Counted from the stretch's first letter, positions 44,839 through 54,067 are shown. The stretch is DNA of 64,000 nt from JBDSZL01 sp039925145 (GCA_039925145.1 JBDSZL010000050.1:30295-94294); one strand, 5' to 3'. Numbers and translations: made by a program. The notes: generated by a model not told the origin, from the letters alone.

Positions 44839-45447
44839 ATGACCCGCACCGATGAGGAGCTTGTCGCCAGCGCAACAGCTGGCGACATGGAAAGCTTCAA
44901 CCAGCTCGTCATACGCTGGGAGCGGCCAATCTATGCCCTCGCCTACCGCACACTCGGGCGCGAGGAAGACGCACGTGATGTCGCGCAGGAAGCGTTCCTG
45001 CGCGCCTATCGGGGCCTTCGGGGGTTCAAGGGCGAGGCCAAGTTCTCGTCCTGGCTGTATCGCATCACGGTAAACCTCTGCCGCGACTGGATGAGGCGTG
45101 AACGGCGTGCGCCCATTGTCTCGCTCCCTGAGGGCGTCGACCCGGTCGATTTAGCCGACGACCAGGCCTCGCCAGCCGAGTCGGTGGAAGACCTGGTCGC
45201 CCGACGGGAGATGTCACAAGCCGTCGCGCGAGCCATGGCCGACTTGCCCGAAGAGCAACGCTCGGCGATTCTGCTCAAGGAGTACCACGGGCTTACGTTC
45301 CAGGAGATTGCCGACATGCTCAACTGTCCGCTGAGCACGGTCAAGACTCGCCTGTATCAGGGGCTCTCGGTCCTCCGGCGCCGGTTGGAGCGGCAGCAGG
45401 CTGAAGAGGCGAGTCTCAGGCGGGCGACATGGGAGAGTAGTTCGTAG
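44839..45447 (+). CDS. ECF-type RNA polymerase sigma factor (paired with zinc-finger anti-sigma)
   Basis: The 202-residue sigma factor has region 2 (YALAYRTLGREEDARDVAQEAFLRAYRGLRGFKGEAKFSSWLYRITVNLCRDWMR) and region 4 (LPEEQRSAILLKEYHGLTFQEIADMLNCPLSTVKTRLYQGL). It is followed 39 bases later by a gene with an anti-sigma zinc motif, the classic membrane-stress arrangement. A TTGACA at 44798-44803 lies upstream, but no good -10 follows. It diverges from the ABC-F gene. Confidence 0.95.
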   Translation: MTRTDEELVASATAGDMESFNQLVIRWERPIYALAYRTLGREEDARDVAQEAFLRAYRGLRGFKGEAKFSSWLYRITVNLCRDWMRRERRAPIVSLPEGVDPVDLADDQASPAESVEDLVARREMSQAVARAMADLPEEQRSAILLKEYHGLTFQEIADMLNCPLSTVKTRLYQGLSVLRRRLERQQAEEASLRRATWESSS

Positions 45448-45486
45448 GCCGGAGCGCGACGACGGCCGTGACGCAGGTTCAGAAAT

Positions 45487-46200
45487 ATGTGCGAACAACG
45501 AGAACGTCTTATCAGCTACGTGTACGACGAGTGCGAGCCGCAGGAGCGCCAGAACGTGGAGTTGCACTTATCTGGCTGTCCGACTTGCCGCGACGAGATC
45601 GGTGGGCTGCGCCGGGTCAGACAGGACCTGCTCGCCTGGGATGTGCCGGAACATGGGTCGGTCTGGAAGCCCTTTGCGCCGCCCGCTCCCAAGCCATCGT
45701 GGCGTGATGTGCCGGCGTGGGCACTCGCCGCGGCTGCAGGCCTTATCTTCCTGGCCGGGGCGGCTGGTGGCGTCGCCACCCGGGTGTTGTGGCCAGCCAT
45801 GGCTGCGGTGCCGGCAGAGGCGTCTTCAGGCGCGGGCTCCGCAATGGCTCCACCAGCCACGCTGGCCCAGATCAAGGCAGACATTCTGGCTGAGGTCCGG
45901 GCTGAGGTCGAACAGCGCCCCGGCAGTGGGCCAATCCAGCAGCACCAGTCAGATGCGATTCCAGCGCACATGGTGCAGGGTGCATCCGGCGCATCGCCTG
46001 AAGTTCGGCAACTGACTCGTCGGCTTGCGGAACTCGAGCAGGACTACCAGGATTGGCGGAACGACCAGATCAGGCTGAATGTCCAGGTGAACGAAAAACT
46101 TGTCGGCTTGGGCACGAGAACGAGAACCCTCTCGAACATGCTCGACCTGTCGACCCACTTTCAGCGAATCAGCGCGGCGGCGACCGAGCCGGCCCGTTAG
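45487..46200 (+). CDS. Transmembrane zinc-finger anti-sigma factor
   Basis: The 237-residue protein has the ZAS motif HLSGCPTC (His27, Cys31, Cys34) that holds ECF sigma factors, preceded by the helical MCEQRERLISYVYDECEP. One membrane segment is at about residues 76-97 (PAWALAAAAGLIFLAGAAGGVA). An extracytoplasmic part contains a probable coiled coil (AQIKADILAEVRAEVEQ and PEVRQLTRRLAELEQDYQDWRNDQI). Signals at the envelope would release the sigma factor. The two downstream exported proteins may belong to its regulon. Confidence 0.92.
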   Translation: MCEQRERLISYVYDECEPQERQNVELHLSGCPTCRDEIGGLRRVRQDLLAWDVPEHGSVWKPFAPPAPKPSWRDVPAWALAAAAGLIFLAGAAGGVATRVLWPAMAAVPAEASSGAGSAMAPPATLAQIKADILAEVRAEVEQRPGSGPIQQHQSDAIPAHMVQGASGASPEVRQLTRRLAELEQDYQDWRNDQIRLNVQVNEKLVGLGTRTRTLSNMLDLSTHFQRISAAATEPAR

Positions 46201-46218
46201 CAATCAGGAGGCGTGAAC

Positions 46219-46917
46219 GTGCGACGTCGCGTAATGCTCTTCGCTCCCACTCTCATCGTAGTCACAATCCTCGTTGCAGGGGGCACGACGATGGCAGCGC
46301 AGGCGCCTGCGCCTGCAAACCCAGCAAAGTCTCAGACGTTCATTTATGAAATGGCACTGCGAGGTGCAGTCGAGCTCGCCGGTCAAAAGCTTGCCCAGCA
46401 GGCCAGTGTCTTGGTCCCGGAAGTCACACTGACCACGGAACAGGCCATCGTCCGCGGCATCAAGCTCGACGGCTACGGCTTTTTCTTCGACGTGCAGGCG
46501 CCGAATATCCAAAGCGCGATCATCGTGTGGGAGATGGTGAAGGACAACAGGCGCATGCCTCCGTCGAGCCAGACGGTCAACAACGGCCGGACCGCCGCGG
46601 CGGGAGGCGCCGTGGCCCCCGACCCGATGTACACGGCTCCTGCGGGTTTCGATGCCGACGCCGCTTACACGAAATACACGCGGGAGGCCCTCCTCGACGC
46701 ATTGCTCGACAGCTCCGCCGTGCTGCCGCTCGGGGCCGAGGAGCGGCTCACGATTGCTGCCAGCGGCATTGATGAACCCAACCCGAATCCGCTCTACCGG
46801 TTCTCAAATTCCAGAAAGCTCGTGCTGACAATTAAAGGTGCGGATCTGCAGGATTGGCGGCAGGGCAAACTCACCCGCGAGCAGGCCAAGGAACGCATCG
46901 TCGAGGGGCGGTTCTGA
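46219..46917 (+). CDS. Exported protein of unknown function in ECF operon
   Basis: The 232-residue product has a signal peptide (VMLFAPTLIVVTILVAGGTTMAAQA). I do not recognise the mature domain. It includes FIYEMALRGAVELAGQKLAQQASVLVPEV, GYGFFFDVQAPNIQSAIIVWEMV and a C-terminal SRKLVLTIKGADLQDWRQGKLTREQAKERI. An AGGAGG at 46206-46211 is seven bases from GTG 46219, which decides this start over GTG 46213 only one base away. It follows the anti-sigma gene by 18 bases. Confidence 0.8.
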   Translation: MRRRVMLFAPTLIVVTILVAGGTTMAAQAPAPANPAKSQTFIYEMALRGAVELAGQKLAQQASVLVPEVTLTTEQAIVRGIKLDGYGFFFDVQAPNIQSAIIVWEMVKDNRRMPPSSQTVNNGRTAAAGGAVAPDPMYTAPAGFDADAAYTKYTREALLDALLDSSAVLPLGAEERLTIAASGIDEPNPNPLYRFSNSRKLVLTIKGADLQDWRQGKLTREQAKERIVEGRF

Positions 46918-46935
46918 TTTAGAATCGGCTGATTA

Positions 46936-47436
46936 ATGAGAGGCTTTTCCAGAGTCGCTGTTGCCCTTGCGCTTTCGTTCGTCGGTCTCGCCGGGTGTGG
47001 GCCGGGTGCCGACATCACCAAGCTTGCGGTGACGGATGTGTTCAGCGGGTTCTACGACTTTGGTGTCGTGGAGGGAGCCAACAAGCTCGTACCGAGCCTG
47101 AGCTTCCGACTGAAGAACACTGGCCCGGCTCCTATCAACGAAGTGCAACTCACGGTCAGCTTCTGGATGGCCGAGGCCGACGGCGAGAGCGATTCCAAAG
47201 AAGTGCGCGGCATCGGCAGTGGCGACTTGGGGCCCGGTGCGGCCAGCGATCCCATCCTCGTTCGTGCGGACTGGGGCTACACCATTCAGCAACCCCGGGC
47301 CGAGTTGTTTACACACCATCTGTTCAAAGATGTCACTGCGAAGATCTTTGCCAAGCGCGGTGGCAAGATCGTTCCTATCGGCGAGTTCAAACTCGATCAC
47401 ACCATCATCCCGCAGAGCCCGGCGCCGACGCCTTGA
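46936..47436 (+). CDS. Lipoprotein of unknown function in ECF operon
   Basis: The 166-residue protein has a signal peptide and lipobox (VALALSFVGLAGC, Cys21). The mature part looks like a beta-sandwich (PSLSFRLKNTGPAPINEVQLTVSFWMAE, IPIGEFKLDHTI-type strands), similar in style to LEA14/WHy-like domains, but I cannot assign a family. It starts 18 bases after the preceding exported-protein gene, so sigma, anti-sigma and both exported proteins form one cluster. Confidence 0.8.
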   Translation: MRGFSRVAVALALSFVGLAGCGPGADITKLAVTDVFSGFYDFGVVEGANKLVPSLSFRLKNTGPAPINEVQLTVSFWMAEADGESDSKEVRGIGSGDLGPGAASDPILVRADWGYTIQQPRAELFTHHLFKDVTAKIFAKRGGKIVPIGEFKLDHTIIPQSPAPTP

Positions 47437-47468
47437 TATAGCGCGACGAGGCACGACCAACGTCGGTG

Positions 47469-48443
47469 TTACTTCTTCTTCAGGCTCGCGCGCTCGGTCC
47501 GCGTCTTGTCGGCCTGCACCGTCACTTCGCTGGAAAATGGCTGATAGCCGTCGGCCCTGAACTCGAGTTGATGGGTGCCCGCCTCGATCGTCAAATGACC
47601 CGCAAGTCCGTCGAAGTCGTCGACGGTTCCGGCGAGCGCCCCGTCGATATACACCTTGGCGTTCTTCGGGCTGACTCGCAGTCGCAGAGCGCCCGTGGGC
47701 GCTGACTCCGGTTCACGCCTTTCGGTCCTGGACGGAAAGCCTTCGTAGACCGCGTAACTCGAGTTTCCGGGGGCGCCGTACCAGTACGGGTCGTAGCCGA
47801 AGAACCCGACGTACGGCCGAGGCCCGTACGGACCGTACCAATAGCCTGCGGGACCGAAGAGCCAGGCGGCTGAGCTGTAACCCCACGGATCGTATCGGGC
47901 GAAGGCAAAGTGGGAACTCACACCTGAGCCGTACCAGGGGTTCGAATAGCGCGGGAAAAGACGCGAACCTTGAGACGACCGGCCGCGCGGCTGCGCGGTG
48001 CCTTCGATACCCTGATTACCTCGCAGGCGTCCGGCAGGTGGCTCAGCCCCAAAGAGTGAGGCGCTGGATCCCGCCCGGGGCCTCGAGCTGGCGGCGTCAG
48101 TGCCTGCTGTTCGCCGGGTCGTCGAGGCAGGCGACACGCCGCCCCGCTCTGCGCCTGCCGGCCGGTCGGGTGTCGTTACCCTGCCGCTCTCACGGGGCGT
48201 CGCCGATCGACCTGTCGACTGGGGGCTCGCGGTCGGGGCCGTCCGGGCCGCGGGCGCCGATCGAGCTGGCCTGGGCGACGGCTCCGAGCGTGCCGATGGC
48301 GGCTGAGAGGGCGCCGGGTCGGGTCGCGATGAGCTCGAGCCCTCGGCGCTGCCTCTGGGGACTGCCTGCCCGAGGAGGGTGGCTGGGGCCGTCAGCGCAA
48401 GAGCGACGGCCACCGACGCTGCCAAACGAGCTGGTCTGACCAT
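47469..48443 (-). CDS. Exported PEGA-domain protein
   Basis: The 324-residue protein has a signal peptide (LAASVAVALALTAPATLLGQA). A long low-complexity Ser/Pro/Arg/Ala region follows (about 25-135), then a Tyr/Gly/Trp-rich stretch (SNPWYGSGVSS, AGYWYGPYGPRPYVGFFGYDPYWYG). A C-terminal PEGA domain of about 70 residues ends it (GALRLRVSPKNAKVYIDGALAG, LTIEAGTHQLEFRADGYQP). PEGA domains are surface or wall-associated modules related to S-layer proteins. AGGAG seven bases before ATG 48443 fixes the start. It converges on the ECF cluster. Confidence 0.82.
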   Translation of the reverse strand: MVRPARLAASVAVALALTAPATLLGQAVPRGSAEGSSSSRPDPAPSQPPSARSEPSPRPARSAPAARTAPTASPQSTGRSATPRESGRVTTPDRPAGAERGGVSPASTTRRTAGTDAASSRPRAGSSASLFGAEPPAGRLRGNQGIEGTAQPRGRSSQGSRLFPRYSNPWYGSGVSSHFAFARYDPWGYSSAAWLFGPAGYWYGPYGPRPYVGFFGYDPYWYGAPGNSSYAVYEGFPSRTERREPESAPTGALRLRVSPKNAKVYIDGALAGTVDDFDGLAGHLTIEAGTHQLEFRADGYQPFSSEVTVQADKTRTERASLKKK

Positions 48444-48694
48444 GACGCGTCTCCTGATAGTAAGGTTCGAAACTGCTGACGTCATCGTGCAACTCCACTG
48501 CCATTGTGCGCCTGTTTGGAGCCGCCCTCAACCGCGCGCGCCCGCCCGGCAACTGTCACGCATCGCATGCACACACCTCGCGCCATGCGTCCGCATCCGG
48601 TGACGAAGGGCATAGCGGCTTGCCCTGGAGCGCCAGCGGGAACTACGATGCGGACAGGCTTCGAGTCAGCCCCGGTTCTTCAGCTCGCCACACG

Positions 48695-49234
48695 ATGTCC
48701 ATGCCCACAACTCACGCGACGACCGTGCTTGCGGTTCGCCACAATGGAAAGGTCGTCCTCGCCAGTGATGGGCAGGTGACCCTGGGGCAGACAGTCGTCA
48801 AGCATCAGGCGCGCAAAGTGCGCCGCCTCTACCACGACCGCGTGTTGGCGGGCTTTGCGGGTGGGGCGGCCGATGGCTTCGCGCTCTTCAGCCGGTTCGA
48901 GACGAAGCTTGAGGAGCATCGTGGCAATCTCGAACGATCGGCCGTAGAGCTCGCGCGCGACTGGCGCACGGACCGTGCGTTGCGCCGCCTCGAGGCCATG
49001 CTCCTCGTGGCCGATGGGCGCGTGACGTATCTCCTTTCGGGCACCGGCGATTTGATTGAGCCTGACGATGGGGTCATGGGGATTGGATCGGGCGGGCCGT
49101 TCGCCATGGCCGCGGCCCGTGCGCTCGTGCGGCACAGCACGCTCGATGCACGGTCCGTCGCCGAGCACGCGATGGCGATCGCCGCAGAGATCTGCATTTA
49201 CACGAACGGGCGTCTCGTCATGGAAGAGCTCTGA
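48695..49234 (+). CDS. hslV: ATP-dependent protease peptidase subunit HslV
   Basis: HslV is the proteasome-like peptidase of the HslUV complex. The 179-residue protein has a short propeptide (MSMPTTHA) before the catalytic Thr of TTVLAVRHNGKVVLASDGQVTLG. It continues with KVRRLYHDRVLAGFAGGAADGFALF, ELARDWRTDRALRRLEAMLLVAD and GSGGPFAMAAARAL. ATG 48695 and 48701 are both possible. It abuts hslU directly. In Bacillus this gene follows xerC (codV); here 9 kb separates them. Confidence 0.96.
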   Translation: MSMPTTHATTVLAVRHNGKVVLASDGQVTLGQTVVKHQARKVRRLYHDRVLAGFAGGAADGFALFSRFETKLEEHRGNLERSAVELARDWRTDRALRRLEAMLLVADGRVTYLLSGTGDLIEPDDGVMGIGSGGPFAMAAARALVRHSTLDARSVAEHAMAIAAEICIYTNGRLVMEEL

Positions 49235-50632
49235 ATGACCCCGATCCCTTTGCGCGACAGCAGCGCCTCGCTTGCCCAGTCACTCACACCTCGCGAGATC
49301 GTCGCCGAGCTGGACAAGTACGTCGTCGGACAGGCCAAGGCCAAACGCGCCGTCGCTATTGCCTTGCGCAATCGCTACCGTCGTCAACGGCTCCCTGCGG
49401 ACATGGCCGACGAGGTCGCGCCCAAGAACATCCTGATGATTGGGCCCACGGGTGTCGGCAAGACGGAAATCGCCCGACGTCTGGCCCGACTGGCGCAATC
49501 GCCGTTCCTCAAGATTGAGGCCTCCAAGTTCACAGAGGTCGGCTACGTGGGACGCGATGTCGAGTCGATGATCCGCGACCTCGTGGAGATCGCCGTCAAG
49601 ATGGTCCGCGAAGAGCGCGAAAGCGAAGTGCGGGATCGCGCCCGCCAGGCGGCCGAGGAGCACGTGCTCGACCTGTTACTGCCGCCGGCGCCGGGCGGCG
49701 CAACGGGCTTCGGCGAGTCGTCAGCCGACGCGCAGATGGCGCGGGAACACGGCACGGCGACACGGGATCGCTTGCGTGAGCAACTACGGGCCGGACGTCT
49801 CGACGCGAAGGTGGTCGAGCTGGAGGTCCGCGATCGATCCACGTCCTCATTCGAGCTGATTCAGGGCTCCTCTATGGAGGAGATCGGGGTGAATCTCCGA
49901 GACATGCTGCCTGGCATGTTTTCCGGTCGCACCCGCCGGCGCCGCATGTCGGTTGCCGAGGCGTTCGAGCATCTGACGGCCGAAGAAGCGCAGAAGCTCA
50001 TCGACATGGATGCCGTTGCGCGCTCCGCCATCGAACGCGTCGAGCAGGCCGGCATTATTTTTCTTGATGAGGTGGACAAGATCGCGGGCCGCGAAGGATC
50101 TCAGGGCCCGGACGTCAGCCGAGAGGGTGTCCAGCGCGACATTCTCCCGATTGTCGAAGGCACCACCGTGAACTCCAAATATGGAATGGTCAAGACAGAC
50201 CACATCCTGTTCATCGCGGCCGGGGCGTTTCACGTGTCCAAGCCCTCGGACCTGATTCCTGAGTTGCAGGGGCGATTTCCAATCAGGGTCGAACTCGAGG
50301 CGCTCGGCCGGGATGAATTCGTCCGCATCCTCACCGAACCGAAAGGCGCTCTACTCAAGCAATACGTGGCGTTGATGGCCACCGAGGGGGTCACGCTCGC
50401 CTTTTTGCCAGAGGCGGTGGCCCGCATCGCCGAGCTTGCGACGATCGTGAACGATCGCACCGAGAACATCGGGGCGCGGCGGCTGCACACTGTGCTCGAG
50501 CGGCTCCTCGACGAGGTGTCATTTGCGGCGTCCGACGCGGCCGGCAGTGCCATCACGATCGATGTGCCTTATGTCGATCGCATGCTCGAAGACATCGTCA
50601 AGAGCGACGATCTGTCGCGGTACATCCTGTGA
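49235..50632 (+). CDS. hslU: ATP-dependent protease ATPase subunit HslU
   Basis: HslU is the AAA+ unfoldase that feeds HslV. The 465-residue protein has ELDKYVVGQAKAKRAVAIALRNRYRR, Walker A IGPTGVGKTEIARRLA, the pore segment EVGYVGRDVESM, the inserted I domain at about residues 115-240, Walker B IIFLDEVDKIA and the C-terminal sensor region LERLLDEVSF. The ATG touches the hslV stop with no gap. The next gene overlaps its stop by four bases. Confidence 0.97.
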   Translation: MTPIPLRDSSASLAQSLTPREIVAELDKYVVGQAKAKRAVAIALRNRYRRQRLPADMADEVAPKNILMIGPTGVGKTEIARRLARLAQSPFLKIEASKFTEVGYVGRDVESMIRDLVEIAVKMVREERESEVRDRARQAAEEHVLDLLLPPAPGGATGFGESSADAQMAREHGTATRDRLREQLRAGRLDAKVVELEVRDRSTSSFELIQGSSMEEIGVNLRDMLPGMFSGRTRRRRMSVAEAFEHLTAEEAQKLIDMDAVARSAIERVEQAGIIFLDEVDKIAGREGSQGPDVSREGVQRDILPIVEGTTVNSKYGMVKTDHILFIAAGAFHVSKPSDLIPELQGRFPIRVELEALGRDEFVRILTEPKGALLKQYVALMATEGVTLAFLPEAVARIAELATIVNDRTENIGARRLHTVLERLLDEVSFAASDAAGSAITIDVPYVDRMLEDIVKSDDLSRYIL

Positions 50633-51777
50633 GGGGGCGCCCGGCGCAGTGGTGTGCCGTCGGGTTGGTGGCTGTTGTGCTGGTCGCCCCGGCCTGCGGT
50701 AAGAAGGGCAACCCGCTTCCGCCCCTACGTCCCCTTCCGGGCCGCATCGCGGACCTCTCCGTGCGCCGGCTAGCCGACCGCGTCGAAGTGCAGTTCACCG
50801 TGCCCCCTCTCAATGCCGACGGATCAGCACCGCCAGCGGTGGATCACGTGGACGTGTACGCGCAGCGGCTCGCGACGGGGGTTCCCAAGCTGACGCTTGC
50901 GCAACTGCTCGGCCAGTCGGCCAACCTGAAGACCAGGATTCCGGTACGGCGACCAGACCCGTCCGCGCCGGAGCCGCCCGCGAACGCCTCAGATCCTGCC
51001 GCTCCGGGCGCGGCGCCGGCTTCTCGGGACATACGGCCGCTCGCCGGCGAACGTGCCCTCTTCGTCGAACGTCTGGACGCCGCGTCCATCGTGCCAGGCA
51101 CAGTGCTGTATGTTGCGGCCGTGGGCGTTGCGGGCCAGGGCCGCGGCCGTCAGGGCCCGCCATCCGATCTGCTCACCGTGACGCTCGGGCCGTTGCCGCC
51201 GCCGCCGGACGCCGTCGTGCTGTCACACGACGAGAAGAGCATCAAACTGACATGGAAGGCGGGCGCGCCGCAGCAGCGCTTCCAGGTCTATCGGGGCGTC
51301 CCTGGCGCAGATCTGCAGGCGGCCGAACTGCTCACGTCTACGCCGACGGCGGCAGCCGAGATGGTCGTCCCGGTCGGCGATTTCGGACGCGAGCACTGCT
51401 TCAGCATCCGGACGCTCGAGGTCACAGGGAGCGTGACGGTCGAAGGTGCACCCGGCCCGGCGCAGTGCATCACGCCTGTCGATACGTATCCTCCAGCCGC
51501 ACCGACGGGTCTGCAGGCCGTCCAAGAAGGGCCCTCAGTCAGGCTCATCTGGAATCCTGTCGAGGCGTTGGACCTGGCCGGGTACATGATTCTTCGCGGC
51601 GAGGGCGCCGGCGAAAACATGCAGCCACTCACGCGAACTCCCCAGACTGAATCGACCTACCGCGACACCACGGTCGTCGTGGGGGCGAGCTATACCTATG
51701 CCGTCATCGCCGTCGACAAGGCGGCGACTCCCAACGTCAGCCAGCAGTCGAACCGGCAGACGGTCCCCGTGCGCTAG
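50629..51777 (+). CDS. Lipoprotein with fibronectin type III-like domains
   Basis: The 382-residue product has a lipobox ending APACGKKGNPLPP, whose start resembles the LptM motif (CGxKGPLxxP) in other bacteria. Three beta-sandwich Fn3-like units follow (IADLSVRRLADRVEVQFTVPP; DAVVLSHDEKSIKLTWKAG; APTGLQAVQEGPSVRLIWNPVEALDLAGYMILRG). It may be bound to the outer membrane and interact with proteins or glycans. The GTG start overlaps the hslU stop by four bases. Any link to LPS transport through the LptM-like N terminus is inference. Confidence 0.82.
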   Translation: MRGRPAQWCAVGLVAVVLVAPACGKKGNPLPPLRPLPGRIADLSVRRLADRVEVQFTVPPLNADGSAPPAVDHVDVYAQRLATGVPKLTLAQLLGQSANLKTRIPVRRPDPSAPEPPANASDPAAPGAAPASRDIRPLAGERALFVERLDAASIVPGTVLYVAAVGVAGQGRGRQGPPSDLLTVTLGPLPPPPDAVVLSHDEKSIKLTWKAGAPQQRFQVYRGVPGADLQAAELLTSTPTAAAEMVVPVGDFGREHCFSIRTLEVTGSVTVEGAPGPAQCITPVDTYPPAAPTGLQAVQEGPSVRLIWNPVEALDLAGYMILRGEGAGENMQPLTRTPQTESTYRDTTVVVGASYTYAVIAVDKAATPNVSQQSNRQTVPVR

Positions 51778-51869
51778 GCATCGGATCGATTACCCGGTCA
51801 GCGTATGATCGCTTCTTGGAGCTGGGCCGGCGGCCGACTCTATCCCGCGGACTCATAAAGGACAACGAC

Positions 51870-52523
51870 ATGAAGCTGTTTATCGATTCGGGCAACCTCA
51901 AGGAAATCGAGGCGCTGACGCCTCTGGGCATCATCGATGGGGTCACCACGAATCCGTCGCTGATGGCCAAGGAGAGCGGCAACCCCCGCGAACTCATCAA
52001 GCAGATCTGTCAGGCGGTCAAAGGGCCCGTAAGCGCCGAAGTGGTCGCCACCGACGCTGCCGGCATGATTACCGAGGGCCGCGAGCTTGCCACGATCGAC
52101 GAACACGTCGTCGTCAAGGTCCCGTTCACGCGTGAGGGCGTCAAGGCGACACGCCAACTGTCGAGCGAAGGGCTGCGCGTCAACGTGACGCTCATTTTCT
52201 CGGCGACCCAGGCGCTCTTCGCTGCGAAAGTTGGCGCGGCCTACGTCAGCCCGTTCGTCGGACGTCTCGACGACATCGCCACCGACGGGATGGAACTGGT
52301 CCGGCAGATCGTCGAGATTTTCGATCAGTTCGAATACGGGACCGAAGTGCTGGTTGCCAGCGTGCGAAGCCCGATGCATATCGTCCAGGCGGCACGCATG
52401 GGCGCCGACGTGTGCACCTGTCCGGTGTCGGTCATCGAAGCGTGCTTCAAGCATCCGCTCACGGACATCGGGCTCGACAAATTCCTGAAGGACTGGGAGA
52501 AAGCTCAGGCGGCCAGGGCCTGA
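51870..52523 (+). CDS. tal: Transaldolase, TalC/Fsa type
   Basis: The 217-residue protein is the short transaldolase type of the pentose phosphate pathway, which moves a dihydroxyacetone unit between sugars; related Fsa enzymes make fructose-6-phosphate. It shows MKLFIDSGNLKEIEALTPLGIIDGVTTNPSLMAKE, the Schiff-base Lys in VVVKVPFT, RVNVTLIFSATQALFAAKVGA, YVSPFVGRLDDI and the C-terminal KHPLTDIGLDKFLKDW. This resembles Bacillus TalC more than E. coli Fsa. AAAGGA sits seven bases before ATG 51870. It overlaps the carboxyltransferase gene by one base. Confidence 0.94.
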   Translation: MKLFIDSGNLKEIEALTPLGIIDGVTTNPSLMAKESGNPRELIKQICQAVKGPVSAEVVATDAAGMITEGRELATIDEHVVVKVPFTREGVKATRQLSSEGLRVNVTLIFSATQALFAAKVGAAYVSPFVGRLDDIATDGMELVRQIVEIFDQFEYGTEVLVASVRSPMHIVQAARMGADVCTCPVSVIEACFKHPLTDIGLDKFLKDWEKAQAARA

Positions 52524-54064
52524 TGGAATCGCCCGACCGTCTGGCCGAGCTCGAGCGGCTCGCCGACCTTGGGGGCGGCGCGGCGCGCCTGCGCCGGCAG
52601 CACGAGGCCGGCAAACTCACCGCGCGCGAGCGGATCGATCTCCTGTTCGATCCTGGTACGTTCGAAGAGCTCGACAAGCTGGTCACTCATCGCTGCCGCG
52701 ATTTCGGCATGGCCAACGACGTCGTGCCGGGCGACGGCGTGGTGGCGGGTCACGGGCGGGTCGACGACCGTTCGGTCTACGCGTTCGCGCAGGACTTCAC
52801 GGTGTTCGGCGGCTCGTTATCGGAGACCAACGCGGCCAAGATCATCAAGGTCATGGATCTGGCCGTGAAGATGGGCGCGCCGATCGTCGGGCTCAACGAC
52901 TCGGGCGGAGCCCGCATCCAGGAAGGTGTGCTGTCGCTCGGCGGCTACGCGGATATCTTCCTGCGCAATACGCTGGCCTCGGGCGTTGTGCCGCAGATTT
53001 CCGCCATCATGGGGCCGTGCGCCGGCGGTGCCGTGTATTCGCCCGCGATCACCGATTTCAACATCATGGTCGAGGGCTCGAGCTATATGTTCGTCACGGG
53101 GCCCGACGTGATTCGTACTGTCACTCACGAAGAGGTCACGAAGGAGGCGCTCGGAGGCGCCATGACGCACAACGTCACGAGCGGAGTCGCCCACTTCGCC
53201 GTTCCCGACGACCGCGAGTGCCTGCAGCTGATTCGCGAGCTCCTCAGCTATCTGCCGTCGAACAACCTCGACGATGCGCCGCGGCGCCCAACGGCCGATC
53301 CGTTCGACCGTGAGGACGCGTCGCTCGACACGCTGGTCCCGCGGCAGCCCCACCAGCCGTATGACATGCACGACCTCATCCGCACCGTCGTCGACGATGG
53401 TGCGTTCCTGGAGGTTCACCGGCATTACGCGCGCAACATCATCGTCGGCCTCGCACGACTCGGGGGGCGCTCGGTCGGCATCGTGGCCAATCAACCCGCG
53501 GTGCTCGCCGGGTGCCTCGACATCGACGCGTCAACGAAGGCCGCCCGCTTCGTGCGCTTCTGCGATGCGTTCAATCTCCCGCTCATCACCTTCGAGGATG
53601 TCCCCGGCTTCCTCCCAGGAGTCGAGCAGGAGCATGGCGGCATCATTCGGGCCGGCGCCAAGCTGCTCTACGCGTACGCCGAGGCCACCGTGCCGAAGAT
53701 CACGGTGATCACGCGCAAGGCCTACGGCGGCGCGTACTGCGTCATGGCGAGCAAGCATCTGCGCACGGACTTCAACTACGCCTATCCGACGGCGGAGATT
53801 GCGGTGATGGGTCCCGAGGGGGCGGTGAACATCCTCTACAAGCGCGAGCTGGCGGAGGCCCCCGATCCGGCATCGTTGCGAACGACGCTCGTTGCCGACT
53901 TTCGCGAGAAGCTGGCGAACCCGTTCATCGCGGCATCGAGAGGTTTCGTCGACCAGATTATCCAGCCCCGGATGACACGTGGGAAGCTGATTGCGGCGCT
54001 GGCCAGCTGCGACAACAAACGCGAGAGCCGGCCCGCCCGCAAGCACGGCAACATTCCCCTCTGA
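52523..54064 (+). CDS. Acyl-CoA carboxylase carboxyltransferase subunit (PccB-like)
   Basis: The 513-residue protein carries both halves of a carboxyltransferase (crotonase-like folds). It transfers carboxyl from biotin to propionyl- or acetyl-CoA. Motifs include GKLTARERIDLLFDPGTFEEL, FTVFGGSLSETNAAKI, LNDSGGARIQEGVLSLGGYADIF, MGPCAGGAVYSPA, ITFEDVPGFLPGVEQEHGGIIRAGAKLLYAY and the CoA-binding KAYGGAYCVMASK. It is followed by biotin carboxylase and BCCP genes. Propionyl-CoA is the commonest substrate for this type, but substrate choice is not decided here. Confidence 0.93.
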   Translation: MESPDRLAELERLADLGGGAARLRRQHEAGKLTARERIDLLFDPGTFEELDKLVTHRCRDFGMANDVVPGDGVVAGHGRVDDRSVYAFAQDFTVFGGSLSETNAAKIIKVMDLAVKMGAPIVGLNDSGGARIQEGVLSLGGYADIFLRNTLASGVVPQISAIMGPCAGGAVYSPAITDFNIMVEGSSYMFVTGPDVIRTVTHEEVTKEALGGAMTHNVTSGVAHFAVPDDRECLQLIRELLSYLPSNNLDDAPRRPTADPFDREDASLDTLVPRQPHQPYDMHDLIRTVVDDGAFLEVHRHYARNIIVGLARLGGRSVGIVANQPAVLAGCLDIDASTKAARFVRFCDAFNLPLITFEDVPGFLPGVEQEHGGIIRAGAKLLYAYAEATVPKITVITRKAYGGAYCVMASKHLRTDFNYAYPTAEIAVMGPEGAVNILYKRELAEAPDPASLRTTLVADFREKLANPFIAASRGFVDQIIQPRMTRGKLIAALASCDNKRESRPARKHGNIPL

Positions 54065-54067
54065 CGG

